A stretch of DNA of 64,000 nt, from contig JAUJPP010000005.1 of the NCBI GenBank assembly GCA_030562195.1, forward strand, positions 30,243,106-30,307,105, written 5' to 3'. Shown piece by piece: positions 1 through 10,232 of the stretch (within the stretch, counting starts at the first letter, position 1; each line of letters opens with the position of its first letter). The notes beneath the pieces are model-generated. The model ran no database searches. It had not been told where the DNA came from and saw only the letters and a program-made list of their open reading frames with translations. A program made the translations under genes and the position numbers. This stretch comes from Nipponacmea schrenckii. Its lineage: Eukaryota; Mollusca; Gastropoda; Lottiidae.

Positions 1-135
1 TTTCTATTCCAGTACGTATCTTATCGCATTATTCAAACCAAATTTCAATACCATTTTCGAGTTGAGCTAGGGAGCTTCCAGAAAAAAAAAAACTAGAACT
101 GTGAACAGTTCCGAGTGTGGCAAACAACCTCTGTG
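1..135 (-). repeat. Junction of two Helitron-like (HINE-type) repeat copies
   Basis: A short conserved block ending near position 80 (GAGCTAGGGAGCTTCC) is followed by a poly(A) run and then CTAG at 93-96, with a perfect 6-bp hairpin (AACTGT / ACAGTT, positions 97-110). Read on the minus strand this is a hairpin followed by CTAG and T, the usual 3' end of Helitron-type elements, abutting the 5' end of another copy through a homopolymer. The same arrangement recurs at 41431-41480. Related copies lie at about 4180-5580, 39399-42785 and 53167-55190. Family assignment is inference; the shared sequence is directly visible. Confidence 0.5.
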
Positions 136-1056
136 GGTTCAAAAAAATACGCAAAGTTTATATTATGTAATATAGGATACCAGGAGACATCGATAATCGT
201 TCAGCCGCGGTCCGAGTTAGTAATAAATTGACATGACCTCAATAACATTTTGTCGTTTAAAAGACCGTTTCAAAACTAGCCAGTTATAGAAAAATAATTT
301 GTTCAATTGAGAAAGCGAGCTTATTAAAAAACGAACTCTATTTTCTCCCGCATTAAGAATTGAACAATTTTCCAGCCAATCAGAGAATAGTACTGAAGAA
401 GCGTAGTAAGGTCAGCGGGTCAATTACAGAACAAAGCCAATCAGAAGGCCGCTAAAGTTTACACGTCATAGTTCACAAGGTCGCGTGAAAGAAAAGCGAA
501 ACTAGAACCAAATAAAACACTTAACGCTTTCCTTTTCAATAAAAATATAATGAGCTGAAGACCCCAGTGCATTTTAGAGATATTTTTTTAAATAATCTAA
601 TCATCTAACTAAGGATTAATAGTTAAAACAAATCGATGACATGGAAAGTTTTAATATTAAACCCGTACGTTTTCTCAGTGTAATGGTGTTCATGTAGGCC
701 GATTTTATTTCTATTCCAACGGGCAACAAGCGGTGATACGGTTGTGAGTGTACAGAACACACTTTCCTTTTCTAAACCAAAATCCTTGCCGACGTTATAT
801 CAAAGAATATGCTATTTCTAGGATTTAAGCATTCTGAATTTCCGAAAAGGAGAACAAGTACAGAAACATATAAGAGAACTTGTTAAAAACAAAATTTCCA
901 TTTATTTTGACATTTCACTATAAAATCAACAATTAAACATTCAAACACATGAGAACCCCCTCCTAATTAACTTATATACACACTAGAAATATTAAAACAT
1001 ATTCAGTCTCTCAAGTTGGACAAGTAAAACTTAAATACAGAATATATAAAAAATAT
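136..1056. other. AT-rich stretch without a recognisable gene
   Basis: No coding signal was found. Two exact CCAAT-box-like motifs lie in the sequence AGCCAATCAGA at 376-380 and 437-441. They could mark a decayed promoter, but no TATA element or adjacent ORF supports this. Confidence 0.4.
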
Positions 1057-3165
1057 CTAAGATTCTTCACATTTATCATCACTATCATATTCATCCACAC
1101 CTTTCTCTAATTCAATTTCTAATTCTGTTTCCCTATTATTTTTACAATTAAAACATTTTCAAATATCAGTACAAGATAACTTTGAATTGTGGCATGAACA
1201 CGGTGGCACACCCAGATTTACAAGAGCAAGAAAGAAAATGCAATATGCTTTTGGGTGCAGGATCCTGAGTCATCCAACAAATATCTATTTTATTGTCTCG
1301 AATTATCCAACCATGCATGGAGCCAGAATCCATGGCTTGACAGCACTTTTGTGTATTTTGGCTCGATAATTCGCACGCTTCAAATGTTGTGTCAAGGCAT
1401 CTTTAGTGAGTGGCAAGCTCTTTTCATTTGGGGATTTTGTGCAAAACAGCTTTTATCAAGCTTTATTCGCACTTATGCAACTTGAAATGCCATACAACTG
1501 ACAAACAAAATATTCAAACAATGAAATAGTTTTTTCTGAGTTTGTAAAATCAAAATTACTACCTAAGACTAAAAAATGGCATGAATTCAAATAAGAGCTT
1601 CACACACTCTTTGTCCAAGTTTGTCACTAATTTTTTTTCAAATTTACAATCAGATGTTTTCTCCCCACCCCTGTCACAATGTCTCCGAAAACTAGTTGAT
1701 ATAACAGCAACATCAGTTTCTGGACTTTTTATGAGAATGGTGCTGAGGCCTGCATAGAATTTATAATGCCAATATTGTGTCCAGTGATGGGCAATGACCT
1801 AGCCTATTTAGCAATGATAAAAGCTGGGAGGTTCCTGTCAGGTGCTTTCTTGTCAAGCCAGGACACAAAGACTTTGGAGTAGATTTTCTACCATTTGATG
1901 ATAAGTATATAAGATCCTGGCATAACAATAAAACTTTAGGAAAAGTGTCCTCTGGAATGTCTATCTAATAATATCGGTTCATCTGATTTTCCAATAATCT
2001 TGGAAATAAAGCTAAATAGCATGATTTGTACCACTGACTTTGAGGCTTTAGTAGTTCAGAAGTTAAATTTTCGCAACCTCCAACAAATTACCTGAAACAA
2101 AAAAAAAGGAACAATGATAGGTTTCTAAAGCTAATAATGAATTTGAAGGAGAATCATGGAAAATATGAGCCACTGTTCTAAGAGTTGAATAAAGAAAAGG
2201 ACAGTATCATGAAGTTCTAACTCAGGTTGATTTTAGTGATCCACTGATCTAATTGGTCAATCACTAAAATTGTAACCTTAGACTAATTAACCAATCAGAT
2301 AAAATAATAATAATAATCTGGATATTATCTTAGCCAAATTCAAAGATCAAACTCCTGTTTTACAATATATTGGCTATTAAATTTCAATTTAAGGACTGGT
2401 CTTTGCCACCACTTTCTTCTACTGATTGAAACTTGAACATAAATTATGATGCAAGTCTTATAAATTTCATAATAATTAGTGTCATTAAATTGCCATAAGA
2501 ACAATGAAAATATATAGGCCTATTACTTATAGACCTACATATTATCATTGTTCTTAATTCTAAATAATGGCAATATAATTATTTTTGGTTTATGTTCAAG
2601 TATTAAACCCAGTCCCTAAAAATAACTAACAAAAAAGCCATTTTGGAAAATTGTGTTAGCTTGTTAGTTTTTAGGTAGGCCTACTAATGTTACTTACCAC
2701 CTGTTATGGTCTGTGCCTGTCACAACTTATCTCGAACTCTTTTCCTAAAAGACGTCTCCTTGTTACAAATAATGCAGACAGGTGGTATAACGGGGCGTCT
2801 GGAAAAAGTCGAACTTGACAACTTTCCATGGTCTGAGAGACAGCCTTTTTTAGAACACCTTTTTTTCAGCAGATTTTATACGTATTTCGTCCGTGAAACG
2901 AATGTAACATGAGAATGATTTCCAAAAGTTTTATTGTCACATTCCGAAAGCGCTTTGTCTAGAAGTAGAAATTCACTGTTCTTTTCTGCTAAAATGTCTA
3001 TTCCGTCTAATTCTTTGAACGTAGACACTGAGTTTCTGTAAATGCTTTGATTTCACCCTGGGTCACAGAATCAAAATGGATTATCAGGATAGAGCCTTCC
3101 TTCTGCATGTTGAAAACTGTGAAGTTGTAAACAAAGAAAACACAGCGAACTGGCGACCTCTCAAC
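1057..3165 (-). pseudogene. Broken transposon-type ORF relic with cysteine-rich C-terminus
   Basis: Several minus-strand frames give fragments that line up in order. An N-terminal piece (about 3160-2690) contains CIICNKE followed by basic residues. A C-terminal piece (about 1430-1057) contains HLKRANYRAKIHKSAVKP, then a block of paired cysteines (FLSCSCKSGC and KCFNCKNN), and a last acidic segment (YDSDDKCEES) ending in TAG at 1057-1059. This layout resembles a multi-copy protein family common in mollusc and arthropod genomes that is usually annotated as uncharacterised and transposon-associated. That match is from memory of the pattern. Multiple stops (for example TGA just before KCFNC) and frame changes show it is dead. 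The middle (1500-2690) is too decayed to follow. Confidence 0.4.
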
Positions 3166-3269
3166 CTTTTGACCTACTTTAAGCCTTACGATTGGCTGAT
3201 TGAATCACGTGATGTTACTGAACCAAATCACCGCGTAATTCAAAATACCATACCATTACGTTAAATAAT

Positions 3270-4180
3270 ACGTACAATTCTTCGATATTTCTTTCAATCG
3301 TTAAAGAGTTCAATCTATAAATAATTTCTGGTAATTTCTCATAAGTATCTGAGTGGATTTATGGACAGTTATAAATTTATTACTCACTCGGAGCGAATTC
3401 TTTGAAAGAAAGACTTTATATGCGTAGGCTTATAGTCTAATATTGTTACACCACAGTTTAAAGTTAATTGCATATTAATGAGAAAGTTTTTAAGGTTCCA
3501 TCATAAAAATATTGAAGGTCAGAATTGTCAATAATATTTATTTTTGTGAATAAAACAAAAGGTTGAAATTTATCTACTATATCAAACATGGATAGATGTT
3601 GTTAGGTTAAAATAAAAACTACATAATCAGATATCAACTTGTTCATTGTTGGTTATGTACATACTGTTAATATTTCATAAAACAATTCTATTTGATATTT
3701 TCATTTCTTGTTATACATATATTATTATGTATTCTCAAACGTTATGCTTTATATTCTTTTATGTTTTCAATCTATAATTTTTCAAGTAAAAGAATATAAG
3801 CATGCCTTATGTACATACTGTTTATATTTCATGAAACATTTCACTTTTATATTTTCATTTTTTGTTCACTTAGCTTAGCTTTATATTTTTTTTATATATA
3901 TATTTATTATAAATAAAAACATTCATTGATCACTTAAATGAGTTTTGCATTCTCACTAAAATCCTTTTACTCTAAAGATCAGGAAAACAAAGTATCTTAA
4001 TTTTAATACAGTGGCAAACTTCCCCTATGGTCACTTAATATAGCTTTTTGAATTTTTTAAAACTCAAATGGGTACAATAATAAATTAAATTGATCATTAT
4101 TGGCATAGTGTAAGGATAGTTTAAATCAAGAACATTTTACTTGAAATAGCTTAAAGGGATTGTAAAGAGGTTTTATAAAC
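3270..4180. other. AT-rich stretch with internal imperfect repeats, no gene seen
   Basis: Low-complexity AT-rich DNA. The phrase 'tatgtacatactgtt.atatttcat.aaaca' occurs twice (about 3655 and 3808), showing an old short duplication. No ORF, RNA gene or element terminus was recognised. Confidence 0.4.
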
Positions 4181-4751
4181 TGTATCGGGGACGCTAATAG
4201 CATCAATTTGGGCCATCCCAATTTCAATTCCGACTTCTGTGGCTCTTGCAATTCCACTAAATCTAACGTCTTTTATGACGTCACCGACTGGGGCTCAACA
4301 GGAAGCTACTATTGATATCTGTGCAGATCCCAGCAGGGTTCTAAAAACCTGGAAGCTCTCAAGCAAAAACCGGAAGTGGTAGAAAATTTTTTATGATGCC
4401 GTTTTAAAATTCATGGTCATTGAAGGTCAAGGTCATTTGATATAGCCTTGTGAATTTTCAAAAAACTAAAACGGGTACCCAAAAAATTGTTGTCAATCAT
4501 AATAGGCATATGTGTGGATAGCTTAGGTCAAGAACATTCTACTTGAAAAAATTCAGGATCATTGAAGGTCAAGGTCATTTGATCTGGCCTTTTGAATTTT
4601 CAAAAAATTCAATCGGGCATTAAAAAAATTTAAATTTGAAAATCAAAATTCTGTTCCCAACAAGTTCTAGATAAAGTAACAAGGTTTCGAAAAACACCAA
4701 AATCGGACAAATCGGATAAAATTTAGCGGACTTATTAAAATTTTGCTGAAT

Positions 4752-5260
4752 GTTACCGTTATTATTATTATTATTATTATAACAATATTTAAAGTGCAAC
4801 CTTCCACTTATAGGTGTTCAAGTGCACTGTACAGATAAAAAATAAGTATGAAAGATAAATATGTAAAATTACCTAAACATTAAATAGGGAAACATCAATA
4901 TAAAATAACTAACATATTAAAATATGAAAAAAAAAGAAATGTAAACATAAAATTACCGGAATATTAAGATAATGGACAAAGATATAAATAGTTTATTTTA
5001 AAAATTATACAAATGATTACTTACTTATCAACCTAAAATTTATTTAATAAAAAGCAGCTTTAAAAAGATGTAGTTTTGATCATTTTTTAAAAGTGTTGAG
5101 AGATGTAAGGAGACATATTAAAATCTAAGGAGTTCCACCGTTCTGTGATGACACATAAAGTATCACTTCCAGTTTGGATTTTTTATTTTAAAAGGGTTCT
5201 AATTATGCCTGATAGTATATATGTATTTATAGCTTTTGTACTGATTTCTTACATACACCA
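4752..5260 (-). mobile_element. 3' end of a CR1/L2-like LINE with (ATT)n tail
   Basis: On the minus strand the sequence contains a decayed version of the reverse-transcriptase C-terminal region that usually reads WNSLP...FKxxLKxxLF. Here visible pieces are a WNSL-like stretch and SFKAAF (about 5070-5150). It then runs into a 3' region with 'caccta.aagtgg' and ends in (ATA)n at 4760-4780. A simple-repeat tail at the 3' end is typical of CR1/L2-like LINEs and their SINEs. The copy is 5'-truncated and has no intact ORF. Confidence 0.45.
4760..4782. repeat. (ATT)n microsatellite
   Basis: About seven uninterrupted ATT units, forming the 3' tail of the LINE fragment. Confidence 0.9.
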
Positions 5261-5948
5261 GAAGCTGGGTGACCCAACACAGTTCTAAAAAACCGGAAGT
5301 TGTCACGCAAGAACCGGAAGTGGTAGAAATTTTTTTATGATGCTGTTTTATTTCTATAGGCGACTTCTCTATATTCTGTAATTTTCAAAGAAATCGGATA
5401 ATTAGCAACAAAGTTATGCAATTATTCAATTATTATTATGCATTTACTAACTACTGATGCATAAAAATTTTAGTTTTATATATTCATTTTCTATTCCAGT
5501 ACGTATTTTATCGTATTTTTCAAACCAAATTTCTATACCATTTTCGAGTTGGGCTAGGGAGCTTCCCGAAAAAAAAAAGTCTAATGAAAAAAAATTTGCC
5601 ACTCAAAAAATTCCTCCTCTTTATGTTGAAGCTTTTTCTCCTTTATCCTTTTTTTTTTAATTTTTAAAACATCGAAAATGAAATCTTAAAAGTTTCTCAA
5701 GGTCCGAAATCCTAGGTATAATGCCTCCAGCCACCCTCCATCTGTTCACAGTTTTAGTTTAGTTTTGTTCTCTAATAGCATAAATGTATTTCTTAAAGTC
5801 TGGATTTTTATTACGTTTTAGAGAATTATAATCTGATTGACTGATGCTGAAGTATAGAAGTATCGCTTTGTTGAAACAGTACAATACACTAAATTTTGAT
5901 TGTCAGGTACATGAAAGCCTACTAATAAATAAATGTTTTATTTTTCAG

Positions 5949-6876
5949 ATATAGAGGAGGATTTATAAGATGTATTTTGGCCAGTACAGAGAAACCAAAA
6001 GCAATCTCCATAGTGCTACATTCCCAAATTGAAAACAATATGGATTTCACACCAAAAAATAAACTCACAGTTAAATACCCTTCTAAGTTGATCAGAAATT
6101 TCACTCGTTGTGTTCCAGCTTTGTATAATTTCACAGACCAAATTACCTTGATACAAATGTTAGAAAGCGACTTAATGCTAGGTATGAATCATTTTATAAT
6201 GTATAATTATAGTGGAATGACACCTAAAATACAACAGATTCTCAAATCATACCAAGATGAAGGTGTTCTCACATTGCTTCAATGGAATCTACCTGTGCCT
6301 TACAAAGATATTCATTATTTTGGACAAATGTCTAATATGCATGAATGCATGTTACGCAATATGTTAGTTTCTAAGTTTGTGTTTTTAGCTGATGTAGACG
6401 AAATCGTTGTGAGTGATATTTATTCCTCGTGGGAGTCACTTACTTCCTCTATCCTTAGAAAACATCCTAATTGTGGTGCAATATCGTTCAGGAATGCTTT
6501 CTTCCCAATTACCTTTAAAGATGGCTTAGTAGATTTCCCTGGTAAAACTATTGCTCAAGAGATGGGTTTAACCTTTTTGTTGAAAACCACTCGTACAAGA
6601 CTACACACTATCGGAGATCGTTCCAAACTTTTAGTGCGACCAGAAACAATAGACCAGTTAGGGATACATGGTATTCAGAAGTTTTTTGATTCAAATATGA
6701 CAACATGTCCTGTGAAAAATCCCAGAGATGCTTTGCTTCATCATTACAGATCCAAGAAGGCAATGGATATGCACTTTGTATATTCTGATGATAAAACATT
6801 CCAAAAATACAGTAATGAACTAATTTTGAGAGTTCAGAAAAGATTTCAGAAGATTAAACTTACATTATTAACTTAG
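5949..6876 (+). CDS. Glycosyltransferase family 92 (DUF23) protein, 3' terminal exon, copy 1
   Basis: A splice acceptor (atttttcag at 5941-5948) opens a frame that runs to TAG at 6874-6876, about 308 codons. The exon begins YRGGFIRC and continues into a GT-A-like domain. Visible family features are the acidic motif in FLADVDEIVV (about 6390-6415), which fits the DxD-type metal/nucleotide-sugar site; the preceding HECMLRNM helix; and HHYRSKKAMD near the end. GT92 enzymes are Golgi type II membrane galactosyltransferases acting on glycans (for example C. elegans GALT-1). The N-terminal membrane anchor and stem must lie on upstream exons, which I did not find. The first in-frame ATG lies well inside the exon, so the exon is not expected to start translation. 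Substrate is unknown. Confidence 0.75.
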
Positions 6877-6968
6877 GATCTTTCAATATATTAAAACTTT
6901 TTGACAAATGACCAACTTCATTTCTTCAGCTAAAACCATATAACCTCAAGACTCTAAAATGGAATAGT

Positions 6969-7232
6969 TCAGATAAGATTTGAGATTACCAGGCTTTTGC
7001 CATCAAAACCTGTTGAATTTGTGAAGTACATTTTATAATTAATATTTGTCAAGTTGGTACTTTCTATGGCTGCTATAGAATTCACATAACGACATTGAAT
7101 GGCAGGGTTGGATAGATGTTTGATTACTTTTTCTTTTGGAGATATATTTGCACCAAATAGAATTATGTTAAACCATAAATAAATTAAGTTAAATGTTATT
7201 AGATACATAATTCGATTCTTTGTATGCACCAA
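6969..7232 (-). CDS. Hypothetical 87-aa membrane/secretory ORF, copy 1 (antisense to GT92 3' flank)
   Basis: ATG to stop on the minus strand. Residues 8-28 (IMYLITFNLIYLWFNIILFGA) form a clear hydrophobic segment after a short basic N-terminus, followed by a polar stem-like region with NLT and NST-type N-glycosylation sites. This is the shape expected of the first exon of a type II membrane protein. A possible weak donor (CTG|GTAATC) occurs near the end. Between the two duplicate copies 3 of 4 differences are silent, against 2 of 7 for the GT92 exon. No homology recognised, and it could be chance. Confidence 0.3.
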   Translation of the reverse strand: MVHTKNRIMYLITFNLIYLWFNIILFGANISPKEKVIKHLSNPAIQCRYVNSIAAIESTNLTNINYKMYFTNSTGFDGKSLVISNLI

Positions 7233-7607
7233 TTATCTCAATACAATTTTCTGCTGTGTAATTAAAATTATGTATATTTTACTCCATAAGCTTTTTCTCC
7301 TTTATCCTTTTTTTTTTAATTTTTAAAACATCGAAAATGAAATCTTAAAAGTTTCTCAAGGTCCGAAATCCTAGGTATAATGCCTCCAGCCACCCTCCAT
7401 CTGTTCACAGTTTTAGTTTAGTTTTGTTCTCCAATAGCATAAATGTATTTCTTAAAGTCTGGATTTTTATTACGTTTTAGAGAATTATAATCTGATTGAC
7501 TGATGCTGAAGTATAGAAGTATCGCTTTGTTGAAACAGTACAATACACTAAATTTTGATTGTCAGGTACATGAAAGCCTACTAATAAATAAATGTTTTAT
7601 TTTTCAG

Positions 7608-8537
7608 ATATAGAGGAGGATTTATAAGATGTAATTTGGCCAGTACAGAGAAACCAAAAGCAATCTCCATAGTGCTATACATTCCCAAATTGAAAACAAT
7701 ATGGATTTCACACCAAAAAATAAACTCACAGTTAAATACCCTTCTAAGTTGATCAGAAATTTCACTCGTTGTGTTCCAGCTTTGTATAATTTCACAGACC
7801 AAATTACCTTGATACAAATGTTAGAAAGCGACTTAATGCTAGGTATGAATCATTTTATAATGTATAATTATAGTGGAATGACACCTAAAATACAACAGAT
7901 TCTCAAATCATACCAAGATGAAGGTGTTCTCACATTGCTTCAATGGAATCTACCTGTGCCTTACAAAGATATTCATTATTTTGGACAAATGTCTAATATG
8001 CATGAATGCATGTTACGCAATATGTTAGTTTCTAAGTTTGTGTTTTTAGCCGATGTAGACGAAATCGTTGTGAGTGATATTTATTCCTCATGGGAGTCAC
8101 TTACTTCCTCTATCCTTAGAAAACATCCTAATTGTGGTGCAATATCGTTCAGGAATGCTTTCTTCCCAATTACCTTTAAAGATGGCGTAGTAGATTTCCC
8201 TGGTAAAACTATTGCTCAAGAGATGGGTTTAACCTTTTTGTTGAAAACCACTCGTACAAGACTACACACTATCGGAGATCGTTCCAAACTTTTAGTGCGA
8301 CCAGAAACAATAGACCAGTTAGGGATACATAGTGTTCAGAAGTTTTTTGATTCAAATATGACAACATGTCCTGTGAAAAATCCCAGAGATGCTTTGCTTC
8401 ATCATTACAGATCCAAGAAGGCAATGGATATGCAGTTTGTATATTCTGATGATAAAACATTCCAAAAATACAGTAATGAACTAATTTTGAGAGTTCAGAA
8501 AAGATTTCAGAAGATTAAACTTACATTATTAACTTAG
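7608..8537 (+). pseudogene. GT92 3' exon, copy 2, frameshifted
   Basis: Same exon as copy 1, including the acceptor at 7600-7607, but a 2-bp insertion (GTGCTATACATTCCC instead of GTGCTACATTCCC, about 7674) shifts the frame upstream of codon MDFTPK. The downstream frame is intact from ATG 7701 to TAG 8535-8537 (278 codons) and keeps LADVDEIVV. Besides the frameshift I count five replacement changes (I to N, L to V, G to S, I to V, H to Q) and two silent ones between the copies, so constraint looks relaxed. It could still be translated from the internal ATG, giving a protein without the first part of the domain. Most likely a by-product of the duplication. Confidence 0.65.
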
Positions 8538-8629
8538 GATCTTTCAATATATTAAAACTTTTTGACAAATGACCAACTTCATTTCTTCAGCTAAAACCAT
8601 ATAACCTCAAGACTCTAAAATGGAATAGT

Positions 8630-8893
8630 TCAGATAAGATTTGAGATTACCAGGCTTTTGCCATCAAAACCTATTGAATTTGTGAAGTACATTTTATAAT
8701 TAATATTTGTCAAGTTGGTACTTTCTATAGCTGCTATAGAATTCACATAACGACATTGAATGGCGGGGTTGGATAGATGTTTGATTACTTTTTCTTTTGG
8801 AGATATATTTGCACCAAATAGAATTATGTTAAACCATAAATAAATTAAGTTAAATGTTATTAGATACATAATTCGATTCTTGGTATGCACCAA
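8630..8893 (-). CDS. Hypothetical 87-aa membrane/secretory ORF, copy 2
   Basis: Duplicate of the 6969-7232 ORF. It remains fully open and differs by one residue (T to I in YFTNST/IGF). The other three nucleotide changes fall at silent third positions. Confidence 0.3.
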   Translation of the reverse strand: MVHTKNRIMYLITFNLIYLWFNIILFGANISPKEKVIKHLSNPAIQCRYVNSIAAIESTNLTNINYKMYFTNSIGFDGKSLVISNLI

Positions 8894-9533
8894 TTATCTC
8901 AATACAATTTTCTGCTGTGTAATTAAAATTATGTATATTTTACTCCATATCACTTTAATATTTATACTTAATTCTTCGATGTTTATGAAAGTGACAGTTC
9001 TATAATATAAGCATATTAAACAAAGAACAGTTTAAACGTTTATTAATAGGTTTAGTAATGTATAAAAGGTTTATAAAGTTTATAAATATTCTGCTTTTCT
9101 AAGGACAACCAAATTTAATCTGTTTTTACATGTTCCCAATACACAAACTATCAGGTTTCATTACAAAGTCAGAGGGGTTATTTAATTAAGAGCATAAAAT
9201 AAAATAAAATAAAAAATTCTTACTTACACTATGTATTCCGAGACAGAATAAGTTTACTTTTGGCAAAAAGAATCATGTGCTAATACATTTAAGGTTATGG
9301 GTCAATCGAAATATCTAAATAAACATGAATCATTTAAAATAAAATTATGTTATGCTAAAACTGCTATTACGTAGTAAATATTTATTCAATTCTAATGTAC
9401 TAACTGCTCTGTGTGCTGGTAGGAGAGAGGTTGGATTTTCAGGACATTTGCTAACTAAGCAACAGACTGCGTATTTGAGACAATTTACCTAATATTTCTT
9501 ACAAACTGTTTATCAAATCCGGACTTGTCCAAG

Positions 9534-9610
9534 ATGTCGACAAACCGAATGTCATTAAAATCAGATAAAACTGGAGCCTTGTGTCTAATGTGCTTACGCA
9601 AAGATTACAT
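9534..9610 (+). CDS. Candidate 5' coding exon (25 codons) with GTAAGT donor
   Basis: ATG followed by 25 codons (begins MSTNRMSLKSDKTG, contains a CLMC pair) and a perfect donor GTAAGT at 9611-9616, ending in phase 2. A CxxC knuckle so close to the start suggests a small zinc-binding protein, but I do not recognise it. No downstream exon is evident before LZTR1 ends at 10233, and the following DNA includes a decayed pearl-like repeat. It may be a relic or coincidence. Confidence 0.2.
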
Positions 9611-9639
9611 GTAAGTAAATTTTTTACCTGCTTAAAATT

Positions 9640-9860
9640 TAAGTAGTTTTCTCTATTAACAAGGGCAATAAATCATATACTCAATTTTTTTTTTAAATTT
9701 CGAAAGATTCCACCACTGGGTGATAATTACAAATTTCACAAAGTTTCATTACAATCTATTATAAATTGTGCGGATGGATGGATATGGGTAGCGCCAATAA
9801 GCGATCTACATTTCATGTAGGTCTATAAAGAGGCTATATAATTTCAACTAAGCATTGAAA
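9640..9860 (-). repeat. Decayed pearl-like repeat fragment
   Basis: Contains degraded versions of the pearl-family phrases: 'aacaagggcaataaatca', 'acaaagtttcattacaatc', then 'gtgcggatggatggata' (former ACGG microsatellite) and 'catttcatgtaggtctataaa' (former terminal hairpin). No other feature is seen between 8949 and 9533 or between 9860 and 10232. Confidence 0.45.
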
Positions 9861-10232
9861 TCACACTTTGTGATCGTTTAATAGAAATTTTCACATAAAT
9901 TCATTCCATTTCCATTAAAATAACAATTCATTAAAATATTAAGGTAAAAAACATAATAAAGAATGCTGACAAAGAAGTCTTTTAGGAGTATATAATTTAC
10001 AAACACGCATATATATAAATGGAAATTGTGTAATAAGGCAGGGAACATCTTGATATTGTTCCTATTTTCTTACTCTGCAAATACCCTACTACCAGTAAAA
10101 TTATATCAAAAAGTGAATTCCCGATTAAAAAAAGCTAGCCTGAATTTATAGCCATAACTTATATAATTTATAGATGGCATCTTTATATACATGTACATGT
10201 TATTTAAAGATTGCTATCAATTTATCTTTGAT

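Larger units (their letters stand above)
4180..5580 (-). repeat. Helitron-like non-autonomous repeat copy, interrupted by a LINE tail
   Basis: Shares short blocks with 39399-42785 and 53167-55190: repeated ACCGGAAGTGGTAGAAA, the phrase 'cattgaaggtcaaggtcatttga', and at its right end the block 'tttcgagttgggctagggagcttccc' followed by poly(A) (5540-5577). Orientation is minus relative to the hairpin/CTAG end seen in the other copies. Its own 3' hairpin terminus was not located, so the left boundary is approximate. A LINE fragment at 4752-5260 is inserted in it. Confidence 0.5.
5629..7287 (+). repeat. Tandem duplication unit 1 (1659 bp)
   Basis: The block starting 'aagctttttctccttt' at 5629 and ending 'attttactccat' at 7287 is repeated immediately downstream (7288-8948) with about 99% identity. 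Both copies contain intron end, GT92 exon, 3' flank and an antisense ORF. The junction is seamless, so this is a direct tandem duplication. Low divergence indicates it is recent. Confidence 0.95.
7288..8948 (+). repeat. Tandem duplication unit 2 (1661 bp)
   Basis: Second copy of the 5629-7287 unit. The 2-bp length difference is accounted for by a TA insertion at about 7677-7680 that breaks the GT92 frame. Sequence beyond 8948 no longer matches copy 1. Confidence 0.95.

Noticed and set aside
1187..1485. Two plus-strand ORFs (60 and 76 codons)
   Set aside because: They are shadows of the minus-strand cysteine-rich relic, whose residues match a known pattern.
3186..3215. Inverted CCAAT box (GATTGGCTGA) with TCACGTGA E-box as a promoter
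   Set aside because: No TATA, start site or downstream exon could be tied to it; it lies within or next to a decayed transposon ORF.
3076..3264. 62-codon plus-strand ORF (MDYQDRAFLLHVENCE)
   Set aside because: Overlaps the minus-strand relic, has no recognisable domain and no splice or promoter support.
5922..6134. 70-codon minus-strand ORF over the GT92 exon
   Set aside because: Antisense shadow of the conserved GT92 frame.
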